Positions 8,310 to 15,989 are shown, numbered from the stretch's first letter. The stretch is DNA of 27,721 bases from Clostridia bacterium (GCA_017530275.1 JAFXMP010000214.1:1-27721); one strand, 5' to 3'. A program made the numbers and translations. Notes: a model not told the origin generated them from the sequence alone.

Positions 8310-8597
8310 ATGGATCAGGATAAAGTTTCCGCGGCGTCTCCCTTTTCCGCGCTCACGTATCAGGAACAGCAGGATCGATGGCTGGAATGGCGTTCCCGGC
8401 AATTGGATTACCGCCCCGCGGCAGTGGGGCAGGCACAGGAAACGTCAGCGCCGAAAGACAGAGGTGTGCCGCAGATGCGGCTACCCAATATGCGCATCGC
8501 TTCTCCCGTGCGCCATCGGGAATTGGATGAGGTCCTGACCCGCCACCGTCAGGCTATGCAGCGGGCAGGCGCGTTTCAGGCTACACCCATTGACTGA
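8310..8597 (+). CDS. Small hypothetical protein, 95 aa
   Basis: I do not recognise this protein. It has a strong AAGGAGG ribosome site 7-8 nt before the ATG, which makes it a believable gene. The sequence is hydrophilic, without membrane segment or signal peptide. The N-terminal third is rich in Gln, Trp and Arg (YQEQQDRWLEWRSRQLDYR) and probably helical. The middle is Pro/Ala/Gln-rich and likely disordered. The C-terminal segment (PVRHRELDEVLTRHRQAMQR) is a basic amphipathic helix candidate. It starts 61 nt after the penicillin-binding protein stop but has its own promoter candidate resembling that of the SANT regulator. Its last 17 nt overlap the convergent TraX-family gene. A spore-related role would be speculation. 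Confidence 0.65.
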   Translation: MDQDKVSAASPFSALTYQEQQDRWLEWRSRQLDYRPAAVGQAQETSAPKDRGVPQMRLPNMRIASPVRHRELDEVLTRHRQAMQRAGAFQATPID

Positions 8598-9447
8598 TGA
8601 AGTGCCTGATTTCATTCCAATGACGTATCACGCCGATCACCAGCAGATGGGCGGGATAGACCGCGTAAGGAACCCATCTGGGCAGGAGTAGACGGCGTTT
8701 CATGGGGATCGCTATCAGCGGCAGTGCCAGGATAGCCCAGAACTGGATGCGGGTAAGATCGCTCAGCACGCTCGCGGCGTAGGGCAGGAAAGAAATTTCC
8801 TTGAGCAAAGGAACGCCGAACAACTGCGTTAATTGCATGGTGCCCTGCCCCCAGTACAGGCAAAACACGATCATAAACCCAGTGATGGCTGTGCGGCGCT
8901 TCCGGCAGGCATACAGCAGCAAGATGAACAGGATACCCTTCCAGCCGTAATTAGAGTTCACATTGATGATGCAAGTGGTTAAGATCGACAAAACTGGGCC
9001 CCAATAGCGGCTGCCCATCCGGTTATTCCGAACCGAAATGATGGCGTTTAGGCCGATGAGCAGCTCAAAAAAAACGTTCAGCTCATACCACTTATGGTTC
9101 ATGGCCCAAAAGTAAACCGGCTGAGACAGGATTCCAAAAATTAGAAACCGAAGAGCGTATTTCCGTATGTTTCGGGTGTATTCCGCCCCCACGCACAGGC
9201 TCCAGGCGAACAAGGGGAAGGCCAGGCGTCCGATAAGGCGCATCTCATACACCCGAGGGAAGAAGGCCGCCCCCACGTGATCCACGATCATGCAGACCAT
9301 GGCAATCAGCTTAATCAGCCCGGTATTTTCATTGCCGTCCGTGCGGGACAGCACAACGGCTGTGCTGCCCGTTTCGATTTTTGCCTCACTCATGTCACAT
9401 AAATTCCTTATAAGAAGCATAGAATGAAAGGGTGGAAAAACCTCCAT
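8581..9447 (-). CDS. TraX family polytopic membrane protein
   Basis: A 288-aa integral membrane protein with about eight hydrophobic segments. The signature near the N-terminus is LIKLIAMVCMIVDHVGAAFF, followed by IGRLAFPLFAWSLCVGAEYTRN and YALRFLIFGILSQPVYF. These are typical of the TraX family, named after the F-plasmid pilin N-acetylation protein but common as chromosomal genes in Firmicutes. The family is related to membrane acyltransferases; here the substrate is unknown. The start is uncertain. The ATG at 9447 has AGGA 5 nt upstream, while the ATG at 9393 (MSEAKIE, 270 aa) gives an N-terminus closer to the conserved part, with AAGGA 11 nt upstream. There is no other conjugation gene nearby, so a role in conjugation is not supported. 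Confidence 0.85.
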   Translation of the reverse strand: MEVFPPFHSMLLIRNLCDMSEAKIETGSTAVVLSRTDGNENTGLIKLIAMVCMIVDHVGAAFFPRVYEMRLIGRLAFPLFAWSLCVGAEYTRNIRKYALRFLIFGILSQPVYFWAMNHKWYELNVFFELLIGLNAIISVRNNRMGSRYWGPVLSILTTCIINVNSNYGWKGILFILLLYACRKRRTAITGFMIVFCLYWGQGTMQLTQLFGVPLLKEISFLPYAASVLSDLTRIQFWAILALPLIAIPMKRRLLLPRWVPYAVYPAHLLVIGVIRHWNEIRHFISQWV

Positions 9448-9454
9448 ACATTTC

Positions 9455-9504
9455 CTGTCCCGCCCGATGGGCCGCTGAAAAGGCGCGGCAACAGGGCGGG
9501 ACAG
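9455..9504. repeat. Stem-loop between nitroreductase and TraX gene
   Basis: An 11-bp perfect inverted repeat (9455-9465 CTGTCCCGCCC with 9494-9504) has an inner GCCGC/GCGGC pairing (9471-9475 with 9485-9489). It lies just upstream of the TraX start on the minus strand. No T run follows on that strand, so it is more likely a leader or mRNA-stabilising hairpin than a clean terminator. Confidence 0.55.
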
Positions 9505-9533
9505 ACGATTTTTGGGGGTATCTTTCGATAGCT

Positions 9534-9636
9534 AAAGTAAAAGTGAAAAGTGCAAATTTATCATGCCGCAGCGGCTTTCAAATGTGTTTGCGGTTTTTTC
9601 ATATTCTTTTTTCACTTTCCACTTTTCATTTTTCCC
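9534..9636. repeat. Miniature inverted-repeat-like element with AAGTGAAAAGTG termini
   Basis: The left end (about 9534-9556, AAAGTAAAAGTGAAAAGTGC) and the right end (about 9606-9631, CACTTTCCACTTTTCATTTT) are imperfect inverted copies over roughly 23 nt. The core holds GCCGCAGCGGC and TGCGGTTTTTT. The element is AT-rich against GC-rich surroundings and ends exactly at the stop codon of the nitroreductase. It may be a MITE or a degenerate bidirectional terminator. Confidence 0.4.
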
Positions 9637-10197
9637 TTAATCCACGTAGGAGATTCTGTCTTCTTTGACCGGGTGCGCGTCTTTGGTATCAGCTGGCACG
9701 CCGATAGCAATAGCGATCACAAAATCCCAACCTTCGGGAAAATGGAGGGCCAGCCGGAAATCGTCGGTCTTATCCCCGGCAAAAGCGTCCTTTGGCATGC
9801 CGAGGATCACGCTGCCCAGCCCCAGGCTTTCAGCCGCCAGGGCAATGTTTTCCACTGCGATGCCGCCGTCGATGGGCGTATAGGGGTTATCCGGCATACC
9901 GGAAATGAAAATGACCGTAGGCGCGTGATAGAATACATGAAAATCGCTGTCGGCAAAACGCGGGCTGCGCTTGCCGGGATCGCGTTTCATCGCCTGCTCC
10001 CGCACGGCTGTGTTCATTTCATCCAGCAATTCTTGGTTGCGGACCACGGTAAAATGCCAGGGCTGACGGTTCACGGCGGAAGGCGATTCCACCGCCGCCT
10101 GCAAAATGGCGTTGAGCTGCTCCTCCGTGATCGGGGTGCTTTCATAGGCGCGGTGGCTGCGGCGGGCAGAAATCAGGCGCAGGGTTTCATTGCTCAT
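9637..10197 (-). CDS. Nitroreductase family FMN-dependent oxidoreductase
   Basis: 186 aa, a usual length for a single-domain nitroreductase-family flavoprotein. The N-terminus carries the FMN-phosphate-binding ISARRSHRAYES segment (9-20), followed by AAVESPSAVNRQPWHF (34-49), the conserved flavin-contact block. The C-terminal half has GIAVENIALAAESLGLGSV (112-130) and ILGMPKDAF, typical of the family. The enzymes use NAD(P)H to reduce quinones, nitro compounds or similar acceptors; the substrate cannot be read from sequence. The start chosen is the ATG at 10197, with AAGGAGG a few bases upstream; the frame stays open farther upstream but without a ribosome site. It is transcribed divergently from tadA across 65 bp. 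Confidence 0.92.
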   Translation of the reverse strand: MSNETLRLISARRSHRAYESTPITEEQLNAILQAAVESPSAVNRQPWHFTVVRNQELLDEMNTAVREQAMKRDPGKRSPRFADSDFHVFYHAPTVIFISGMPDNPYTPIDGGIAVENIALAAESLGLGSVILGMPKDAFAGDKTDDFRLALHFPEGWDFVIAIAIGVPADTKDAHPVKEDRISYVD

Positions 10198-10212
10198 CTT
10201 TTTTCCTCCTTC

Positions 10213-10242
10213 TTGCAATAACAGTTGATTGTATGGTATAGT
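10213..10242 (+). promoter_or_regulatory. tadA: Sigma-A-type promoter for tadA
   Basis: TTGCAA (10213-10218), an 18-bp spacer, and TATAGT (10237-10242). The expected transcript start at about 10249-10250 leaves only about 13 nt before the ATG at 10263, so the mRNA leader would be very short. Confidence 0.6.
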
Positions 10243-10262
10243 TCTGTTCGGTGGTGATACGG

Positions 10263-10718
10263 ATGCAAAAGCATGAAACATTCATGCGGGAAGCGCTGCT
10301 CGAAGCGAATAAAGACGAAAACGAGGTGCCAGTAGGCGCTGTGGTGGTATACGAAGGGCAGATCATCGCCCGGGCTCACAACGAACGGGAGGCAAACCAT
10401 CCCTTCGCGCACGCGGAAATGCTGGCCATGGAGCGCGCCTGCCAAAAACTGGGCACGCGCCGTCTGCATGGATGTACCCTGTATGTGACCCTGGAGCCCT
10501 GCCCCATGTGCGCGGGAGCCCTGATGATGGCGGAGATGGATCGATGCGTGTTCGGGGCTTATGATCCACGTCAGGGCTGCTGCGGCAGCGTGTACGCCCT
10601 GCCTGAGGACCCCGCGTTTTTCCATCGCGTGCCCTGCGCCGGGGGCGTGCTGGAGCAGTCCTGCCGGGAGATGCTGAACGTTTTTTTTGAAAACAAACGC
10701 TTCCAGGAAAAAGTATAG
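10263..10718 (+). CDS. tadA: tRNA-specific adenosine deaminase TadA
   Basis: 151 aa counted from the ATG at 10263. It is a zinc-dependent deaminase that converts adenosine to inosine at the wobble position of tRNA-Arg(ACG). Zinc ligands are His50 in the HAE motif (Glu52 is the proton shuttle) and Cys80/Cys83 in LEPCPMC. The block VPVGAVVV (22-29) and the FGAYDPRQG segment after the second motif are typical of TadA rather than cytidine deaminases. Two GTG codons at 10251 and 10254 are in frame. The ATG is preferred because homologues start at that point and because the promoter predicts transcription starting around 10250. GGTGGTGAT would then be the only ribosome-site-like sequence. It diverges from the nitroreductase gene. 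Confidence 0.95.
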   Translation: MQKHETFMREALLEANKDENEVPVGAVVVYEGQIIARAHNEREANHPFAHAEMLAMERACQKLGTRRLHGCTLYVTLEPCPMCAGALMMAEMDRCVFGAYDPRQGCCGSVYALPEDPAFFHRVPCAGGVLEQSCREMLNVFFENKRFQEKV

Positions 10719-10820
10719 CACGTTTTCCTGTCCTTTGTCATCCGTTTCCACTGAAAAAGCAAAAAGAAAACGGATAAATCGTGAACAGAATGTAACTTTT
10801 GCAGTTTGCGGGAAAAACGC

Positions 10821-10849
10821 TTGCGAAAGCCTGAAAGCTGTGCCATAAT
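10821..10849 (+). promoter_or_regulatory. Sigma-A-type promoter for the foldase gene
   Basis: TTGCGA (10821-10826), a 17-bp spacer, and CATAAT (10844-10849). The predicted start near 10856 gives a leader of about 42 nt before the ATG at 10899. Confidence 0.6.
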
Positions 10850-10898
10850 AGGAAAGACAAATAACCCGTTTTTCCGGGGAGAAAAGAGAGGAACCCTT

Positions 10899-12149
10899 AT
10901 GAACCGAAAGCTGAACCAAATCATGGCGCTGTGCCTGGCCTTATGTCTGGCGCTGGGCTGCTGCGCCGCCTTTGCGGAGGAAGCCGCCCAAAACCCCGTT
11001 CTGGTCACCGTTGACGGTGAAGACATCGCGCTGGACACCATCAATGAATTGCTGAATCAGCTGATTTCCGCCGGCTACGCCAATGAAGGCGATTATGCCA
11101 TGGCCATCGAATACGCCGTTCAGGATAAAGTGCTCAAGGGTAAAATTGCCGAATTGGGCCTGGATCAGTTTACTGAAGAAGAATTGGAAGCTTTCCGCGC
11201 GGAGGCCCATGAAGAATGGGAAAGCGCCATTGATTCCTATGTCAGCTATTTCCTGACCGAGGACACCGACGAAGCCCGCGCCCAGGCCCGGATAGACGGC
11301 GAGGCTTATTTCACCGCCTACGGTTACAGCGAAGATAGTCTGCTGGACAGCCTGAAGCTGAGCGCTTCCTACGATAAACTGGAACAGAGTGTGCTGGAAG
11401 GCAAAGATACCGCCATTTCCGAAGAGGATATCCGCGCCGAGTTTGAAGCCACCGCCGCCTCCCATCAGGCCGCCGTGGAAGGAAATATTTATCTTTACGA
11501 GCTTTACCAGAACTATTACGGCATGAATTTCTGGTACGTGCCCGAAGGTTACCGGGGCATCATCCATATCCTGATGAAGGTGGACGATGAACTGCTTTCC
11601 GCCTATCAGGACGCGCAGGCCGCTTACGAAGAATCCATTACCGACGAAGCGCCGGAAGGCGACGCAGAACTGAAAGCCGCCCTGGACGCCGCCAAAGACG
11701 CCGTGCTGGCCAGCAAGCAGGCGCAGATCGATGATATCTACGCAAAGCTGGCCCAGGGCGAAAGTTTTGAATCGCTGATCGCTCTGTATGGCGAGGACCC
11801 CGGCATGACCCAGCCCTCTTATCTGGCCGAAGGCTACGCCGTGCACAAGGACAGCGTGGTGTACGATCCTGTGTTCACCTCCGGCGCTTTCAGCGAAAAA
11901 ATGCAGAAGCCCGGAGACACCTCTGACCCGTTGATCGGTTCCTACGGCATCCACATCCTGCACTACCTGCGGGATATCCCCAGCGGCATCACCGAACTGA
12001 CGGACGAGATCAGCGCGGAGATCGAAGAATCACTCTATACGGAAAAAGTGAATCACTACTACGCTGAAACGCTGGAAGCCTGGATCGCGGAACACGACGT
12101 GGTATATCATCAGGAAGCCATCGACGCCTTGACCGCCCAGGCGGAATAA
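10899..12149 (+). CDS. Secreted parvulin-type peptidyl-prolyl isomerase (SurA/PrsA-like foldase)
   Basis: 416 aa. The signal peptide (residues 1-26) ends AAFA-EE, suggesting signal peptidase I cleavage. Two Cys at 21-22 follow LALG, a poor lipobox, so lipidation is possible but not convincing. The N-terminal half (about 30-210) is an acidic helical chaperone region starting VLVTVDGEDI, the usual SurA-N-like opening. The parvulin domain starts near residue 217 (YRGIIHILMK) and resumes at LAQGESFESLIALYGEDPG, ending in GSYGIHILHYLRD. An Ala/Glu/Asp-rich insertion of about 45 residues splits the domain, probably as a helical hairpin. The likely role is folding of exported proteins outside the membrane, such as the secreted xylanase. 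The ATG at 10899 has GAGAGG 7-8 nt upstream. It is monocistronic, with its own promoter and terminator. Confidence 0.88.
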   Translation: MNRKLNQIMALCLALCLALGCCAAFAEEAAQNPVLVTVDGEDIALDTINELLNQLISAGYANEGDYAMAIEYAVQDKVLKGKIAELGLDQFTEEELEAFRAEAHEEWESAIDSYVSYFLTEDTDEARAQARIDGEAYFTAYGYSEDSLLDSLKLSASYDKLEQSVLEGKDTAISEEDIRAEFEATAASHQAAVEGNIYLYELYQNYYGMNFWYVPEGYRGIIHILMKVDDELLSAYQDAQAAYEESITDEAPEGDAELKAALDAAKDAVLASKQAQIDDIYAKLAQGESFESLIALYGEDPGMTQPSYLAEGYAVHKDSVVYDPVFTSGAFSEKMQKPGDTSDPLIGSYGIHILHYLRDIPSGITELTDEISAEIEESLYTEKVNHYYAETLEAWIAEHDVVYHQEAIDALTAQAE

Positions 12150-12171
12150 TACAGCCAACCGCATCCATCCC

Positions 12172-12196
12172 ACCGCCGGCTCATCCGGCGGTTTTT
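12172..12196 (+). terminator. Intrinsic terminator after the foldase gene
   Basis: An 8-bp GC-rich stem (ACCGCCGG 12172-12179 with CCGGCGGT 12185-12192) has a CTCAT loop and is followed by a T run (12192-12196), 22 nt after the foldase stop. Confidence 0.92.
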
Positions 12197-12202
12197 GTGT
12201 GC

Positions 12203-12240
12203 GAAAAACGCCTCCGTCGGTTTGTGCAGAGGCGTTTTTC
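12203..12240 (-). terminator. Intrinsic terminator of the liv operon
   Basis: A perfect 12-bp inverted repeat GAAAAACGCCTC (12203-12214) with 12229-12240 and a 14-nt loop, starting 3 nt after the livF stop in the minus direction. The stem is flanked by A and T runs on both strands, so it can also back up the foldase terminator. Confidence 0.9.
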
Positions 12241-12243
12241 CTT

Positions 12244-12963
12244 TTATTGCGCCGCGCGCTTTTTTCCCAAATAGGCTTCCTTTACCTGCGGATTATCCAG
12301 CAGTTCCTTGCCCGTGCCGTGCAGGGTGATATTGCCCGTTTCCAGCACGTAGGCGGAATCGGCGATGCGCAGGGCGGCGTTGGCGTTCTGTTCAACCAGC
12401 AGGATGGTGATGCCTTCCTCATGCAGCGTTTGGATGATACGGAAAATATCCCGGATCACCAGGGGCGCGAGGCCAAGGGAGGGTTCATCCATCATCAGCA
12501 GCTTGGGCCGCATCATCATGGCCCGGCCCACGGCCAGCATCTGCTGCTCGCCGCCGGACAGGGTGCCAGCAGGCTGCCAGGAGCGTTCTTTCAGGCGGGG
12601 AAATAATTGATATACGTGCTCAATATCGGGTGCCAGATCGTCCTTGCTCAGATACGCGCCGATTTTCAGGTTTTCCAGCACCGTCAGGTTGGGGAACACC
12701 CGCCGCCCCTCCGGCACCATGCCGATGCCCTCCGCTACGATCTTCTGGGGGCTTTGGCCGCTGATCACCTGACCGTCGTAGGTAATGGTGCCTTCCCGGA
12801 TGGGCACCAGGCCGGAAATAGCCCGCAGGGTAGTGGACTTTCCAGCGCCGTTGGCGCCGATCAGGGTGACGATCTCGCCCTTTTCCACACTCAGGGAAAT
12901 GCCCTTGATGGCTTCGATGCCGCCATAGCTGACCTTTAAATCCTTGATATACAGCAGGCTCAT
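12244..12963 (-). CDS. livF: Branched-chain amino acid ABC transporter ATPase LivF
   Basis: A 239-aa ABC ATPase, last gene of the liv operon. Walker A is GANGAGKST (36-44), the signature LSGGE (135-139, LSGGEQQMLAVGRAMM), and Walker B LLMMDE (155-160) followed by PSLGLAPLV, which is characteristic of LivF. The segment GMVPEGRRVFPNLTV (81-95) is also a LivF hallmark. It pairs with LivG on the cytoplasmic face of the LivHM permease to power uptake of Leu/Ile/Val or related hydrophobic amino acids. The ATG overlaps the livG stop as ATGA, so the two ATPases are probably translated in step. It ends just before a strong terminator. Confidence 0.97.
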   Translation of the reverse strand: MSLLYIKDLKVSYGGIEAIKGISLSVEKGEIVTLIGANGAGKSTTLRAISGLVPIREGTITYDGQVISGQSPQKIVAEGIGMVPEGRRVFPNLTVLENLKIGAYLSKDDLAPDIEHVYQLFPRLKERSWQPAGTLSGGEQQMLAVGRAMMMRPKLLMMDEPSLGLAPLVIRDIFRIIQTLHEEGITILLVEQNANAALRIADSAYVLETGNITLHGTGKELLDNPQVKEAYLGKKRAAQ

Positions 12964-13802
12964 TCGTCATTCCCTCCCAAATAGGCGTCGATGACCGCCT
13001 GATTGTTCTGAATCTGCTCGGGGGTTCCCTCGGCGATCAATTTGCCGAATTCCACCACATAGATGCGGTCCGAAATGCCCATGACCAGGTCCATGTGGTG
13101 TTCGATCACGAACACGGTGAGATTAAAATCCTTCTTGATCTGCTGAATGAATGCGCCAAGCTCCAGCGTTTCCTGTGGATTCATGCCCGCAGCCGGTTCA
13201 TCCAGCAAAAGCAAAGTAGGTTCCGTTGCCAAAGCGCGGGCGATTTCCAGACGGCGCTGCATGCCGTAGGGCAGCGAGGTGGCTTTCTCGTTCGCCACAT
13301 CCTTGAGGCCAACGATATCAAGCAGATCGGTGGCTTTGATGCGGTTGCGCATCTCTTCCTTGCCGTTCAGGTGAAACGCGGCGGTGAACACGTTGCTGGT
13401 CCTGCGCAGGTGCGTGGCGATGAGCACGTTTTCAAAGGCCGTTTGGCTCTTAAACAGGCGGATATTCTGGAAAGTGCGGGCAATGCCCAGCTTGGTGATC
13501 TTATCCGGCGTGGGCGCGATGCGCATACCGGCGAATTTATCCGCATCGTTACCCGCGTAAAGATGCTTCATTTTACCGGTGGGATGATTGGCGACGATCA
13601 GTTTATCGTGAAAATACACCGCGCCGTTGGTGGGCTGATACACGCCGGTGACGCAGTTGAAGGCCGTGGTCTTTCCCGCGCCGTTGGGGCCGATAAGCGC
13701 AACGACTTCTCCCTTGTCCACACGCATGGAAAAATCGTTGACAGCGACGACGCCGCCGAACTGCATGGTGATATGTTCCAGCCGCAGCACGTTTTCGCTC
13801 AT
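12960..13802 (-). CDS. livG: Branched-chain amino acid ABC transporter ATPase LivG
   Basis: 280 aa. Walker A is GPNGAGKTT (38-46). The long insertion after it (KMKHLYAGNDADKF...) and the GIARTFQNIRLF segment are typical of LivG. The signature is the degenerate LPYGMQRRLEIARAL (instead of LSGGQ), followed by Walker B LLLLDEPAAGMNP. The C-terminal extension VVEFGKLIAEGTPEQIQNN is normal for the family. It forms the ATPase pair with LivF. Both ends overlap neighbours by 4 nt (ATGA with livM upstream and livF downstream). Confidence 0.97.
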   Translation of the reverse strand: MSENVLRLEHITMQFGGVVAVNDFSMRVDKGEVVALIGPNGAGKTTAFNCVTGVYQPTNGAVYFHDKLIVANHPTGKMKHLYAGNDADKFAGMRIAPTPDKITKLGIARTFQNIRLFKSQTAFENVLIATHLRRTSNVFTAAFHLNGKEEMRNRIKATDLLDIVGLKDVANEKATSLPYGMQRRLEIARALATEPTLLLLDEPAAGMNPQETLELGAFIQQIKKDFNLTVFVIEHHMDLVMGISDRIYVVEFGKLIAEGTPEQIQNNQAVIDAYLGGNDE

Positions 13803-14905
13803 TGCTTCTTCCCCCCTTCGGCTTTATTATTCGCGCCTATGTCCCATAGCTCCCTTTCCCCCATGATGCCCCGGCGGAAGAACAGCACAACGATCATGAT
13901 GATTACGGAGAAAACCACCAGACGGAATCCATTGCGCAGGAGAGGCACTTCAAAATTGCCGATCATCTGCTTTTCATCCAGGAACCTGAGCCACCATTCG
14001 GAGCAGGCCACGAACAGGAAGGAGGAAAGCACGCTGCCGGTCACGCTGCCCACGCCGCCGATGACCACGATGAGCAGGATCTCATAGGTCATGGCCGAGG
14101 TAAAGCTCTTGGCCTGCACGGTGGTCTGGTACATGGCCAGCATGGCCCCGCCCACTCCGGCAAAGAAGGAAGAAATGCAGAAAGCCAGCTGCTTGTGATG
14201 CGCCAGATTAATGCCCATGGCCTCAGCCGCCACCTCATCGTCCCGGATGGCCTTGAAGGCCCGGCCGTAATTGGAGCGGATCAGCATCACGATCAGGAGA
14301 ATACACACCCCCGCGATGATGAAGGGAATCAGGGTGGAAAGGTACACGACCACGTTCCCGTCCGCGTCCTTAATGTTGAAATCGTTGAAGCTGGGGAACA
14401 GACGCAGCATGTTGGAGCCGTTGGTCAGGGGGCCTAAGTTGTTCCACTGGAAGATGGCCCGGATGATCTCGGCAAAGCCCAGGGTGGCGATGGCTAAATA
14501 GTCGCTTTTCAGCCGCAGCACGGGCAGGCCGATCAGGAAGGCGAAGAACGCCGCCGCCAGGCCCGACAGGATCATGGCGATGACCACGGGCACGGTAAAC
14601 TGCACAAGGCCGCCGTTAAAATACTGGTACACCTGTGCGCGCACTTCCAGCGGGATGGTAAAAATGCCGTACACGTAAGCGCCGATGAGCATGAAGCCCG
14701 CCTGACCCAGGGAGAAGATGCCCGTAAAGCCGTTGAGCAGATTCATGGACACGGCCACCAGCGCGTAGGTAGCGCCTTTTTTCAGCACCGTGAACAGCAT
14801 GGAGGAGGGCGGCAAAATCTGCTCCGCGATAAACACCGCCGCGTAAATCAGCGCGACCACCACCCAGGTCACAATGAAGGGGCGCTTGGATTGCTCTTTG
14901 TTCAT
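13799..14905 (-). CDS. livM: Branched-chain amino acid ABC transporter permease LivM
   Basis: 368 aa from the ATG at 14905, which has GAGGTG 6 nt upstream; an in-frame GTG at 14914 is an alternative. A polytopic membrane protein with the LivM landmarks NLLNGFTGIFSLGQAGFMLIGAY near the N-terminus, RLKSDYLAIATLGFAEI in the middle, and the ATPase-contact loop GRAFKAIRDDEVAAEAMGI, followed by FAGVGGAMLAMYQ and EILLIVVIGGVGSVTGS. It forms the translocation channel with LivH. Its stop overlaps the livG start; livH ends about 10 nt upstream. Confidence 0.96.
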   Translation of the reverse strand: MNKEQSKRPFIVTWVVVALIYAAVFIAEQILPPSSMLFTVLKKGATYALVAVSMNLLNGFTGIFSLGQAGFMLIGAYVYGIFTIPLEVRAQVYQYFNGGLVQFTVPVVIAMILSGLAAAFFAFLIGLPVLRLKSDYLAIATLGFAEIIRAIFQWNNLGPLTNGSNMLRLFPSFNDFNIKDADGNVVVYLSTLIPFIIAGVCILLIVMLIRSNYGRAFKAIRDDEVAAEAMGINLAHHKQLAFCISSFFAGVGGAMLAMYQTTVQAKSFTSAMTYEILLIVVIGGVGSVTGSVLSSFLFVACSEWWLRFLDEKQMIGNFEVPLLRNGFRLVVFSVIIMIVVLFFRRGIMGERELWDIGANNKAEGGKKQ

Positions 14906-14915
14906 TCTGCTCACC

Positions 14916-15839
14916 TCACACCTTATCCGTGGCCGCTTCGCCGAAAAGGCCCGTCGGCTTGACCACCAGAATCACGATCAGCAGCGCGAACGTAAACGCG
15001 TCGGAGAAGGTGGCAAGGCCCAGGGGCTTTTCGATGATGCCGGATTTGAACAGGATCACGTCCAGGCCCTTGATGATGTTCTCCATGATGCCGATAATGA
15101 ACGCGCCAATCACCGCCCCGGGAATGGACCCGATACCGCCGAATACCGCCGCCACGAACGCTTTCAGGCCCGGCATAGCGCCGGAGGTCTGAATCACGGT
15201 GGAATAATTGGTGAAATACAGCACGCTGCCCACGCCTGCCAGGAAGGAACCGATGACGAACGTGGCGGAAATCACGTTATTGATCTTGATGCCCATGAGC
15301 TGGCTGGTTTCAAAATCCTTGCTGACCGCGCGCATGGCCATGCCGATTTTGGTTTTGTTGATCAGCGTCACGAGGGCTGCCACCAAGGCAATCACCAGGA
15401 TGGGGGTAATGACCGTGACCAGCTTGGTTTTCGCCGCGCCCAGCACGATGGTTTCGGAAATCCAGGGAATGGTGGGATACTGCTTATTCAGGCCGCCTGT
15501 GATATACAGCACCAGATTTTGCAGCGTGTAGCTGACGCCGATAGCGGAAATCATCACGCTCATGCGCGGCGCGGAGCGCAGGGGCTTATAAGCGACGCGC
15601 TCGATCAGAAAGCCCACCAGCGCCGTCACGATCAGCACCAGCGGAATGGACAGCCACAGCGGCACACCCGCCGCCACAATGTACACCATCAAGATGCCCG
15701 CCACCATGAACACATCGCCGTGGGCGAAGTTGATCAGGCGCAGGATGCCGTACACCATGGTGTATCCAATGGCGATCAGCGCGTACTGCCCGCCTACGGA
15801 TATACCGGAAAGCAGGTAGGGGAAAACAGTATCCCACAC
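14916..15839 (-). CDS. livH: Branched-chain amino acid ABC transporter permease LivH
   Basis: 307 aa from a GTG start at 15839 (MWDTVFPYLLSGISVGG), which has AAGGGAG about 10 nt upstream. The frame stays open to a TTG at 15887, but that would begin inside the preceding hairpin. LivH landmarks are GGQYALIAIGYTMVYGILRLINFAHGD at the N-terminus and the loop KTKIGMAMRAVSKDFETSQLMGI that contacts the ATPases. The C-terminal part has AAVFGGIGSIPGAVIGA. It is the second membrane subunit of the Liv transporter. The 166-nt gap to livJ holds two hairpins that could lower its expression relative to the binding protein. Confidence 0.95.
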   Translation of the reverse strand: MWDTVFPYLLSGISVGGQYALIAIGYTMVYGILRLINFAHGDVFMVAGILMVYIVAAGVPLWLSIPLVLIVTALVGFLIERVAYKPLRSAPRMSVMISAIGVSYTLQNLVLYITGGLNKQYPTIPWISETIVLGAAKTKLVTVITPILVIALVAALVTLINKTKIGMAMRAVSKDFETSQLMGIKINNVISATFVIGSFLAGVGSVLYFTNYSTVIQTSGAMPGLKAFVAAVFGGIGSIPGAVIGAFIIGIMENIIKGLDVILFKSGIIEKPLGLATFSDAFTFALLIVILVVKPTGLFGEAATDKV

Positions 15840-15870
15840 GGTCGGAGCACTCCCTTTCGTATTAACAATG

Positions 15871-15902
15871 AAAAGCGGCGGAGGCAAGCGAGCCCCCGCC
15901 GC
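15871..15902 (-). terminator. Attenuator-like hairpin just upstream of livH
   Basis: GCGGCGG (15875-15881) pairs with 15896-15902. On the minus-strand RNA the stem extends through one G-U pair and GGC/GCC (15883-15885 with 15892-15894) to a UCGCUU loop, then UUUU follows. It looks like a partial terminator between livJ and livH. Confidence 0.65.
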
Positions 15903-15942
15903 AACTTGACCGAGTTATTTCTATAGCTTTCTCGGAAGGGGG

Positions 15943-15989
15943 TCTGGGCAAAACCGCTCTTTGGTTACCAAAGAGCGGTTTCCCCCAGA
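15943..15989. repeat. Long palindromic hairpin downstream of livJ
   Basis: A perfect 15-bp inverted repeat around one central base (15951-15965 with 15967-15981, AAACCGCTCTTTGGT). It is extended outward by TCTGGG/CCCAGA (15943-15948 with 15984-15989). It lies 16 nt after the livJ stop in the direction of transcription. It may protect livJ mRNA or terminate part of the transcription. Confidence 0.7.

Noticed and set aside
8581..9447. TraX gene as evidence of a conjugative element
   Set aside because: No relaxase, type IV secretion, integrase or att-like repeats nearby; TraX-family genes are common on ordinary chromosomes.
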